Shown here piece after piece: positions 55,100 through 64,000 of a stretch of 64,000 nt of DNA. The stretch's first letter is position 1. Each line of letters starts with the position of its first letter. The position numbers were made by a program, and so were the translations under genes. The notes under the pieces are model-generated. The model did not search any database and was not told the origin of the DNA. It saw only the letters and a program-made list of their open reading frames with translations. Source of the DNA: Fulvia fulva (Eukaryota > Ascomycota > Dothideomycetes > Mycosphaerellales > Mycosphaerellaceae); the NCBI RefSeq assembly GCF_020509005.1, contig NC_063024.1, forward strand, positions 496,001-560,000, given 5' to 3'.

Positions 55100-58000
55100 A
55101 TGGAGAACGAGACTGGGTTTATAAGAAAGAGAGCAGCACCTCTTCTGACAAGAGAGAACCACGAAACATGGTTCAAGCTGATGAGAATACACCTGGTATC
55201 AAAGCAGGTTGACTGGGTCCTCGAAGACATCATCACGGACATTCCCGCTGCAACCCCATCTATAGCGACACCCTCTGCATCATCGGAGTCATCCCTTCCT
55301 TTGGATCAAGCGATAAGGAAGGCATCGTACAGACGGCACAATGCAACGGCCCTGTATGAGATGTACATCTGTCTGTCGACAGATGACCAAGAGATGACAT
55401 ACGAGATCCGGCATGCGAAGGAGTTGTGGGAATGGGCTGAAGCTAAATATAAGAGAAGACTTCTCGCTACTGGAAGAAGTTTGCTTCAGCAATACACCAA
55501 TTTCGTGATGACAGAAGACCAGTCTATAGATGACGCCTGGCAGGAGCTTAGCTCAATTGCAAGGAGGGCTGTTTCAATCTCGCCTCAGTTCCAAGACATC
55601 AAGACTGAGGACAGAAAGATCCAGCAACTCTTAGCAGCTCTGCCAGACTCATTTGGCTCAATTCGCGATGCAATTGATGCCCAGGTGAATCTCTCACCAC
55701 AAGACATTCTTGCAATTCTTAGGGAGAAGCAAGAATCAATGATTCATCAAGGGACAGCCATGTTCGCTAAGAAGGGTTTCTAGGGCAAGCTCACGTGCCA
55801 TCTCTGCGGTGGTGACCATTTTATGAGCAAGTGCCCACACCTTTCTGCAGCTCAGCAGGCTGTTAGGAACAAGGACAAACTAGCTAGGGTTACCTACCCT
55901 GCTAAGAGACAACCGTCACCACCTCGTAGGAGGTCATCATCACCAAACCTTCGTGATGTCCTCAAGGTGATGACGGACCTTGCAAAGCAGATGAAGGAGA
56001 GCCGCAAGCCAAAGGCCTCCTCTAGTAAGCCTGCAAGGGCCCATGCGACCCAGGAAGACGCATCAGACCCTGAGATACCATCAGAAGATGATGATGTTGA
56101 TGAGGTTGCCCATTCCACTGTGGAAGCCAAAGGCAAGTACCCCTCGTCCGAGTGGTTGCTTGACTCTTGTGCATCATCACATATGACTGACCAAGATTCA
56201 CTATTCAGGACACTGAAGCCTCTTCAAAAGAGGAAGTGGATCAAGGTTGGGGGTGGCTATCTACAAGCTACACATATGGGAAGTGCAGTAATGGGTGGTC
56301 CTTCTGGAAAGCAAATTGTCTTAGAAAATGTCCTGTTTGTTCCTGGCCTTGGAGTTAGTCTTGTTTCGTGGAATCAGTTCAGCCAACAGTTTGCTGTCCA
56401 ACCACCCAGTTTCACCCTAAAATCCTTGTCTGGTAAACCCGTTGTCCAGACCAAACTTCGAGGAGGAGTACCGTTTATCCACTCGATCTCGGAAATTCTT
56501 GAGCCACAGCATGCTGGCATACTCTCTCAAGAACGTGACGGTACCGCTATGGCTAACACTGAGTCCGAAGATCAGTGGGAGCTATGGCATAGAAGATGTG
56601 CACACCTTGGCAAGGGACTGCTAAGAAACCTGCATAGAGTCACTGACAAGAAAGATCCCATTCCTGTTCCTTCTGAACACCAGAATTGCAAGGTCTGCTC
56701 CCTTGCAAACATGAGGAAGTTCAAAGGACCTGCCATAGAGAGGAAAGGGGAGAGGCTGGCCCTCATCTCCATTGACATCTGTGGGCCTTTTCAGGGCGCA
56801 GTCTCTAGGCTAGGATACAAATATTGGCTTGAGATTGTAGACAACTTCTCTAGGAAGAAGTGGGTAATCCCTTTGAAGGCCAGGAGCGACGCTCCTGCAG
56901 CCCTACGGGATTGGAAGGTCCAGGCAGAACGGCAGTCAAGGTGCTTTCTGTCTGCGATCCGCAGTGATGGTGCAAAGGAAATTCTCGCCTTGCTAAAAGA
57001 GTGGGAGAAGGAGTTTGGCACTCAGATGGACACAACTGATGCCTACAACTCTCTTCAAAATGGACCTGTGGAAAGGTCAATTCAAGCCTCTGAGAACACA
57101 GTCCGGGCTATGCTTGAAGACTCTGGCATGCCAGTTGAGTTCTGGCCAGAAGCTTTGCAAGCACAGACTGTGATCAGAAACAGACTGCCTAATGGTCCGA
57201 TCATTGATGGTATTGCTCTTTCACCAGAAGAAGCCTTTACTGGCCAAGTACCGTCAGTCGACCATTTCCGCGTCTGGGGATGCAAAGCTGTGGTCTATGT
57301 AGACCCAAGAGCCCAACCTCAAGGCTTGAGGAGAGACAAGTTGATGAACCGAGGAAAAGAAGCCGTGTTTGTGGGCTACTCAGAAAACACCACAAAACAA
57401 TGGCTGTTCTGGGATCCCGACATGAAAGCAATAAAAGCGCATAGTCACGTCGACTGGTTTGAGAATGAGAAGGGGGGAGATATGGATCTTGGTATCACCT
57501 TCACTAACCAGCCGAGTCGAGCGCCACAGCGCAATCCTGTTGGGAGGAAGCCCTTTGGGGCGAAATTTTCCGATAGGGGATTATCAGAGACACCGTTACG
57601 AAGGCCAGGAGAAAATATTGAGGCGGTTTCAACACTGTCGAAGGCCGATAACGGTGGATCTGTACAGAACCTACCCAAGTCATCAACACCACAGCAACCG
57701 CTGTTTGTGCAACTTCCCCCTCCCCCAAAGGACATTGGGGAATACCAGAAGTTTGGAGATCAGGGTACTCCAATGAAAGAAAAAGAAGATGTCGTTCAGT
57801 TCGACCCATCCGAACACCTAGCGCCACCTCAGGTTGCAGGCAACAAGAGGTCAAGGGGGGACGGAGATGATAACTCTGAAGAGCATGAGGCTAAACACCA
57901 TAAGGCTCTTATCGCCCAGATGTTCCATCTAGACCCTACAATGAGCTGGGTAGAGGAGATTCTGAACGACGTGGAAGAACATGCATTTGCTGCTGTTGGG

Positions 58001-59626
58001 CAGGCCATAGCCTATCAGCAGGAAGTGCCAATCCCAAAGTCCTATAAGGCAGCCGTAGGAGACCCCGAATGGGGACATATGTGGAGAGAGGCAATCGAGA
58101 ACGAACTTATTGCCTTAGCAAGCAACAACACCTGGGAAGCAGTTGTACCGCCAAAGGGTGCGAATCTAATTACTTCTAGGTGGGTCTTTGATGTGAAAAG
58201 AATGATTAGTGGAGCCATTGAGAAGTTCAAGGCAAGACTAGTTGCAAGAGGGTTTTCACAGAAATATGGGGTTGACTTCGAAGAGACCTTTGCACCTACT
58301 GTTAGACATGATACTCTCCGAGTATTCATGGCAGTAGTATGTGAGAGAGATCTCGAGATGCACCTAGTGGATGTGAATAATGCTTTTACCCAAAGCAGCC
58401 TTCTTGAAGACATCTATATGATCCCACCCCCAGGAGTTGAAGCACCTCCAAACATGGTGTTCAAGGTCCTACGAAGCCTTTATGGGCTTAAGCAAGCAGC
58501 TAGAGACTGGAACAAGCTCTGTGTTGCGAAGCTAGAGAAGATTGGATTTACCCAGTCCCAGGTAGATCCATGCCTACTTATCCATACGGATAGAGACCTT
58601 ATGGTCCTTACCCATGTGGATGACATACCCATTGCAGCTCCGAAGCTGTCAGATGTTCAGTGGTTTAAGGCTGAGCTTGGAAAAGTGTTTAAGATTAAAG
58701 ATCTTGGTGAACCTACGAAGATCCTTGGAATGAGGATTACAAGAGACAGGTCCCAAGGCACTTTGAAGCTTGATCAAGGACACTATGTCCACGCTAACTT
58801 AGCCAAGATGAACATGGCTAGAGAGAAGGCTACGCCAACCCACTCACCTATGGAGAGCTACGAGCATTTAGTGCCTACGGCACCTATGGATGAGAGGTGC
58901 AACAAACAGGATTACCAGAGCCACAATGGTACCTGGATGTGGCCAATGACAATGACAAGGCCAGACTTAGCATTCCCCCTTGGAAGAATTAGCTCATTTG
59001 TTGCTGATCCCTCGCAGCAGCATATGAAGGCTTTGAAGAAGCTCTCCCGATACCTGCGGTCGTACCCAGACCTAGGTCTTATGTATAGAAAGGGAGGGGG
59101 CAATCTCCAGGGATACTCGGACTCTGACTACGCTATGGACAAAGTGGATAGAGTCTCAATTCTGGGATACGTGTGGTTCCTTTGTGGATCACCTGTGTCC
59201 TGGATGAGTAGGAAGCAGAAGTCTGTTGCAACATCAACAATGGAAGCTGAGTTCATGGCTATGAACGCAGCCGCAAAGCAGTCACAATTTCTTGCTGCTG
59301 TCCTCAGGGAAATGGGGTGCCCAGAACTGGTGGGAAAGAGCTCTTTCCAGCCGAGTGTAAGGGCAAGCAAGGGCACTGTTGACGAGCTAAGGCCAGTCAA
59401 GCTCATGGGTGACAACCAAGCCGCTTTGACACTTGTCAAAGATGCCCATGTGCATGAAAGGTCAAAGCATATTGATGTTGCATATAACTATGTCAGACAT
59501 CTCTGGTGGCAGAAGAAGATTGCAGTGGACTACTGCTATACAAAGGACATGGCTGCTGATGGGTTAACAAAGCCCCTCAATGGCCAGCAGTTCCAAAACT
59601 TTGTAAGGCAGCTCCAGCTTGCGTAA
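55100..59626 (+). pseudogene. Copia-2 Gag-Pol polyprotein, one in-frame TAG (near-intact)
   Basis: 1508 codons from ATG 55100; the longer open frame starts at a GTG and is not used. Domains: Gag (about 1-225, UBN2-like, with ENHETWFKLMRIHLV); TAG at codon 228 (55781) where Copia-1 has CAG; zinc knuckle CHLC...H...C; protease DSCASSHM (about 353); integrase with HHCC (about 495-535) and D, D, E near 560, 622 and 657; reverse transcriptase (about 995-1200) with HVDD at 1172-1175 where Copia-1 keeps YVDD; RNase H (about 1330-1500), with SDSDYA and GDNQA. Apart from the TAG the frame is perfect. Confidence 0.93.
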
Positions 59627-59661
59627 AGGGATTGTAGGAGACCATGTGGCCTGAGTGGGAG

Positions 59662-59895
59662 TGTTGAGAACATACAGGCCGCAGGACAAGCATGTAGGTG
59701 TGGGTGTGTCATGTGATTAGATCACGTGACTAGGGTTTGCCAGCCTATAGGCTGGCCAACATCCGGACACCTAGCATCTACCTACACCAACACCGGCGAT
59801 ACTGTATGTAGATACACGCTATCCCATTGGGTCCTTCTTCGTCTTTGGTGTGATCCGCCGTCTTCCACTGCTGCGCAACTCGTACCTGTTTAACA
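59662..59895 (+). repeat. Copia-2 3' LTR (234 bp)
   Basis: No difference from the 5' LTR seen by eye. Preceded by GTGGGAG, a short polypurine tract, and followed by AGTTC. Confidence 0.95.
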
Positions 59896-62554
59896 AGTTC
59901 CTTAGTTTGATCATTACCGTAGACGGTATTAAGATGGACTAAGAGAAGATCGACGCTACCGTCGAATAGGATACTCCTACGAACGTTAAAGAGGTCTAGG
60001 GTTTCCTAGGCTTTACTAACTTCTACCGCCGCTTTATCTACGCATTTTCGGGCGTAGTACGCCCTTTAACGAAGCTCACGCGTAAGGGTGAGAAGTTCGC
60101 CTAGACCGACGAATGCTAGGAGGCTTTTGACTTACTTAAAGCGAAGTTTGTTAAGAACCCGCTTCTATAGTACTTCGATTTCGAACTAGAGACCCGTATA
60201 GAGACCGACGTATCCGACGGCGTAGTAGGCGGTGTCCTACTATAACGCCGCTCGCCTAAATCTCCCTAGTTACCTATCGCCTTCCTCTCTAAGAAGATGA
60301 CCGCTACGGAGTATAACTACGAGATCTATAATAAGGAGCTTCTCGCTATTGTTAAAGCTTTCGAAGAGTAGCGCCCCGAGCTCGAAGGCTCTACTATGCC
60401 CGTCTAAGTAAGCTCCGACTATAAGAACCTCGTCTACTTTATGAAGAGTAAGCTACTTAATCGTCGCTAGGCCCGCTAGAGCGAGTTCCTCTCCCGGTTC
60501 AACTTTGTGATCTCGTATACGCCCGGTCAGGCCAACTCGATAGCCGACGCCCTTACCCGTCGCCCTAGTAACTCCCTAGTTAATCGAAGAGGGGGCCGGT
60601 AAATCGTAGAGTAACAAGTCATTAAAGAGCACAACCTCTCTTCCGAGCTTCGAGAGTACCTATCGAACGGCTAGCCTACGCTTGCCGCTTCCTTTACTAC
60701 TCTCGTGCTCGCTCCTACCTACCTTAACGAGAGTAACGATAAATCCGAGCCTAAAGAATACGCCTCGGACGCTAAGGACTTAAACGACGATAAAGAGGGC
60801 TTAGTAACGACCGACGGCTTATCCGAATCAGACTTTAAGGGGTTTAATAATAAGGAGCAGCCCGAAGGCATTATAGTACGAGTACGAATAGCGTACGATA
60901 CCAATATAGACGCCTAAGAGTTAGTTTAGGCCCTTGAATCTAGCGCGAGGACATTCCCGGGCTTCTCGCTATCCGAGTACGAGCTCTAGGAAGGTGTCGT
61001 CTACTTCTATAAGAAGCTTTACGTACCGTAGCCCGAAGGCTCTAATATCCGAGCTAAGATTCTTTAAATTATCTACGACTCCGCCTCTAGGGGTCACCTA
61101 GGCGTAGCTAAGACCTACAAGCTCCTCGCTAGGTATTACTAGTAGCCGTAGTCCTAGAAGGACGTCCGCCGCTACGTGCTAAACTACGCTACTTACCGAA
61201 GAGCTAAAGCTAACCGCTACCGTCCCTACGGTCTCTTATACCCTCTCCCGGCTCCTAATTGTCCGTGGAAGTACATTACTATAGACTTTATTACCGATCT
61301 TCCTTACGGCAAGACCTTTAGCGGCGTGAAAGTAAAGGCCCTTCTAGTGATTATAGACCGTTACTCTAAGGACCGGTATATAATCCCGTACTAGAGTATG
61401 ACCGTAAAGGAGACTACTCGCTTGTTCTACGAATTCGTCTAGCGCTTTTAAGGCCTCCCGGATAGCATCACCTCTAACAGAGGCACCTAGTTCATCTCGT
61501 ACTTCTAGAAGCATCTATATGCTATCCTAGGCATCAAGTATAACCTCTCGACTAGTTTTTAGCTACAGACCGACGGCTAGACCGAAATTACGAACGCTAT
61601 CCTCGAGTAGGTCCTTCGTTACTTCGTCGACTACTACTAGAAGGATTGGCCTTAGTATATCCCTACGGTAGAGTTTGCTACTCGTAACTAGGACTCGGAG
61701 ACTACTAGCTACTCTCCCTTCTATACTACGAGAGGTTACTACCCTCGTATAGGTATAGAACTAGAAGAACCTCTCCCGCCTACCGAAGACGTAAACGAGT
61801 AAGTAGTAGACGAGTTTGCTACTATACTCTTATAGATCTATAAAGAAGTTCACGACGAGATAGTGTACGTATAAGTAATCTACGAGGATCAAGCTAATCG
61901 TCGTCGCTAGCTAGCTCCCGACTACTAAGTAGGCGATATAGTCTACCTTAACTCTAAGAACATTAAGACGGACCGCCCCTCTAAGAAGCTAAACTAGAAG
62001 AACCTAGGTCCTTTTGAGATCACCGAGCGTATTAGTTTATACGCCTACCGTCTAGCTCTTCCTACGAACATAAAGATCTACGACGTCTTCTATTCCGTAC
62101 GCCTTCGGCCGTCGGCTAAGGACCTATTCCCGAACTAAAACTAGGACATACTAGGTCCTCCCGATGAAGTAGAAGTCGACGAGCCTATTAACCTACCTTC
62201 TAACGACTATACCGTCCGTAAGATCCGGGGAATCCGCGTAGAGCCTAACGACGTTAAAGAACTACCGCCGATTAAGTATAAAGTCGAATAGTAAGGTTAC
62301 CCTAAGTAGGATACCTTATAGGAACCTATCTAATATATTATCTTCAATCGTCAAGTAATCGAAGAATACTACGCCCGCGTAGACGGCCTAGAAGTTAATA
62401 TCGGTAGGCTCTTCGAATCTAAGCTCTTCGACGGGGCTTACTAATAGTATATCGACTATAATATTAGGCCTAGGCCTAGTACTAAAGCTAAACATTCTCG
62501 ATATATAGAACTACTACGGCTTCGTAGGAACTTAGCTTTATTCGGGGGGGCTAC

Positions 62555-63074
62555 TGTCATAGTCTCCCTATAGAGTGTATAGAAGGTAGGGACAGAAGAG
62601 CCTTAGAGTGCTTAGAAGTCGTCAAGAAGTGGTAGTCTAGCTTAGTATATAAGCGCTAAGAATGATATACCCCGTAACATTTACTACGGGACCTAGCCCT
62701 CTACATTCACCCCTCTACTAAACCTTAACAAATTCACCTCGGCTCGTAACTATATGACTTACGGTACTCCCGCGAGCACCCGCGACTACGCTAGACCCTA
62801 GAAGAAGCACGTAGAAGACTCGGAACGTAGGGCAGGTTAGAATAAGGTTTTGAGCAAAGCTACTAAGCGCGGCTTCGTACGGGTTAGCCCTATTAATACG
62901 GGGACACGTACTCGCGAGGGTCGCGTATAAATATCTAGCCTTCCCTAGGCCTCTCTTGCTTTCTTCGTCTTTCGTTTTGTGTAGTAATTATACTATACCC
63001 TTTTATATCTACACTTCGCACCTATATTCTCGCTTTCACCCTTACATCTTATAGGCTAGGCTCTCGCCCTAACA
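62555..63074 (+). repeat. Gypsy-2 3' LTR (520 bp)
   Basis: Starts TGTCATAG and ends CTAACA. It is less mutated than the 5' copy, keeping several CA and TG that are TA there. Confidence 0.92.
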
Positions 63075-64000
63075 GTCGGCTCGAGCCTAATCCCTAAATC
63101 CTTCTCCTACTACTTTACTAATGCAATAAGTTCTTTTACATTGTTAAGCCTTACTGCTTTTAGCTACGCTAATAATTTCCTCTCTGCTTTGATCTTCTAG
63201 TTCTAGAGAGCAACTAGAGCATCTTCTCTTTTCCTAAGAGGAAAGGTCCACTTCTTCCTAGAGAAGTTGTTAACAATCTTAAGCTAGTATTTGAATCCTA
63301 GTCTTAAGATTGGTAGTAGGCTACATATATTAATAGATATAAAGGCAAGTCTTTCAGGTCTTCTCTCTATAACTTTACCTTTATACTTCTTTATCTTTGC
63401 TATTGAACATACTCTGTACTAGTGAAAGCCATCCTTAGGGATAGGAATAGGTTCTTTTAAGTCTATTACCTTATAAAGATTCTGGAGCAAATTCTTCCTA
63501 AAGTGTACAAATCTTCTATACTAAAGCTCCTACTGCTTTAGGTCGGTCTCTAATTAAGCAGTCACAAAGGCATTCTCTATTAGTAGTGCACATAATGAGT
63601 AATGTGCCCGTTCTTATAGGAGAGGAGAAATCTTATTAATAAATAGAACCCCCCTAAGGAGATTTGTCTAGATAACAGTCTTACTAGAGGGGGAAACAAG
63701 AGAAAATAATAGAGGTTGAACACTAAACTGCTTGCTAAACTAGTTCTATAAAACCAGGTTTACTCCTAGCTTAGGTATTAGCAGGACATCTTCTAAAACA
63801 ACTTTTCTGCTAGCTCTCCTACTCATCTCTACATTCCTAATATAAGTAGCCAATAAAAACCTACCTCCCACTTTGATCTATTTCTTCCTTATTAAGGGAG
63901 TTATAGATCTAAAGAGGTAGCTTTAGTCAGTTATATAGGATAAAGTATAGGAGTTAAGTAACTACTCTAACGAGGGGAACTTGCCTTAGACTTCTATAGT
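63075..64000 (-). mobile_element. Copia-3 fragment: protease-integrase region, RIP-mutated
   Basis: On the minus strand the text runs parallel to Copia-2. It has a LEDVLLIPKLGVNLV block (protease end), RRFVHFRKNLLQNLYKVIDLKEPIPIP, an ICS-like site of the first catalytic Asp, then LGFKYxLKIVNNFSRKKWTFPLRKREDA. It stops at the Gypsy-2 LTR and runs off the window on the right. It is a more distant relative of Copia-1 and Copia-2. Its TA/CA pattern is milder than in the Gypsy elements. Confidence 0.8.

Larger units (their letters stand above)
54359..59895 (+). mobile_element. Copia-2: young, nearly intact Ty1/Copia element inserted in Gypsy-2
   Basis: 5537 bp with identical 234-bp LTRs and a 5-bp target duplication AGTTC (54354-54358 and 59896-59900). 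It has a half-tRNA primer site, a 500-nt structured leader, one gag-pol frame with a single TAG, and a short purine tract before the 3' LTR. It shows no RIP saturation. It belongs to the same family as Copia-1 in pol, leader and U5 but differs in U3 and gag. Identical LTRs mean a very recent insertion. Confidence 0.97.
53030..62430 (+). pseudogene. Gypsy-2 pol, RIP-mutated and split by Copia-2
   Basis: Protease at about 53090-53420 (LIDTSVLGESF, with the active-site Gly lost). Reverse transcriptase at about 53700-54358 ([35 protein letters not shown]). The Copia-2 insertion falls right at the EVKF motif, and text resumes at 59896 with the [11 protein letters not shown] block, RNase H ([15 protein letters not shown]) and the SIADALTRR end. 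Integrase spans about 61040-61750 (WKYITIDFITDLP, IDRYSKDRY). A chromodomain lies near 62260-62390. Numerous TAG codons stand where Gln and Trp are expected. Confidence 0.85.
51240..63074 (+). mobile_element. Gypsy-2: chromovirus with both LTRs, split by Copia-2
   Basis: LTRs at 51240-51758 and 62555-63074 enclose gag, protease, reverse transcriptase, RNase H, integrase and a chromodomain in the usual Ty3/Gypsy order. Without Copia-2 the element is about 6.3 kb. All frames are broken by RIP. The 5-bp flanks do not match (GTCCT and GTCGG), and the flanking DNA belongs to different elements (Gypsy-3 left, Copia-3 right). Confidence 0.92.

Noticed and set aside
55781..55783. Programmed TAG readthrough between Gag and the zinc knuckle in Copia-2
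   Set aside because: Copia-1 has CAG at the same place, the stop falls before the zinc knuckle rather than at a Gag-Pol border, and no known readthrough context follows. A point mutation is simpler.
51235..63079. A degenerate 5-bp target duplication for Gypsy-2 (GTCCT versus GTCGG)
   Set aside because: Only three of five bases match, the differences are not RIP-type, and the flanks belong to different elements.
1..64000. CRISPR arrays, bacterial-type operons, rRNA genes
   Set aside because: None seen. The tandem repeats found are microsatellites, LTRs, transposon subterminal repeats or a single 102-bp duplication.

Overview
The window looks like a filamentous ascomycete genome, most likely a Dothideomycete (tentative). 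Genes have short introns with GT-AG ends and CTRAY-type branch sites, and the gene set is ordinary fungal: an FHA tail-anchored protein, MGR2, UBP3, a tartrate dehydrogenase, BTB/POZ genes, LIP2, POP7 and a sorting nexin. A gene island (about 21.1-42.3 kb) lies between two blocks of nested transposons.

Left block (1-21.1 kb). A repeat remnant (1-1975) is followed by a nearly intact LINE (LINE-A, minus strand, 1974-6840). Next comes a chromodomain Gypsy element (Gypsy-1) interrupted twice. The first insertion is Copia-1 (8135-12863, target duplication ATATC). The second is a Fot1/pogo-like DNA transposon in its 3' LTR (Fot1-2, 14538-20920). Fot1-2 holds a mutated LINE (LINE-B, 15218-20471), which holds a solo Copia LTR (18626-18860, target duplication CGGTC).

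Gene island. SLMAP/PRO45-like FHA protein (minus); MGR2 (four exons); UBP3-like ubiquitin protease; a candidate small secreted cysteine-rich protein (minus); tartrate/D-malate dehydrogenase; four tandem BTB/POZ genes, one a pseudogene and one without a recognisable first exon; an unknown serine-rich protein; LIP2 and POP7 sharing a 163-bp divergent promoter; and an SNX3/Grd19 sorting nexin with an apparent GC-AG intron.

Right block (42.4-64 kb). A truncated LINE (LINE-C), an orphan ORF, a second Fot1-like element (Fot1-1), Gypsy fragments on both strands, and an LTR-bounded Gypsy-2 (51240-63074). Gypsy-2 is interrupted by a young Copia-2 with identical 234-bp LTRs and target duplication AGTTC. 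A mutated Copia-3 fragment runs off the right edge.

Most older elements are saturated with CA-to-TA and TG-to-TA changes while CpG is kept. This is the signature of repeat-induced point mutation (RIP) and gives the typical TAG/CTA-rich text. LINE-A, Copia-1, Copia-2 and the solo LTR are largely unmutated and sit inside mutated hosts, so they arrived after the main RIP episode. No new enzymatic system was found. The most useful leads are the candidate secreted protein, the decaying BTB cluster, the Copia leader structure with half-tRNA priming and swapped U3/gag modules, and the polarised RIP gradient in the Fot1-like elements.
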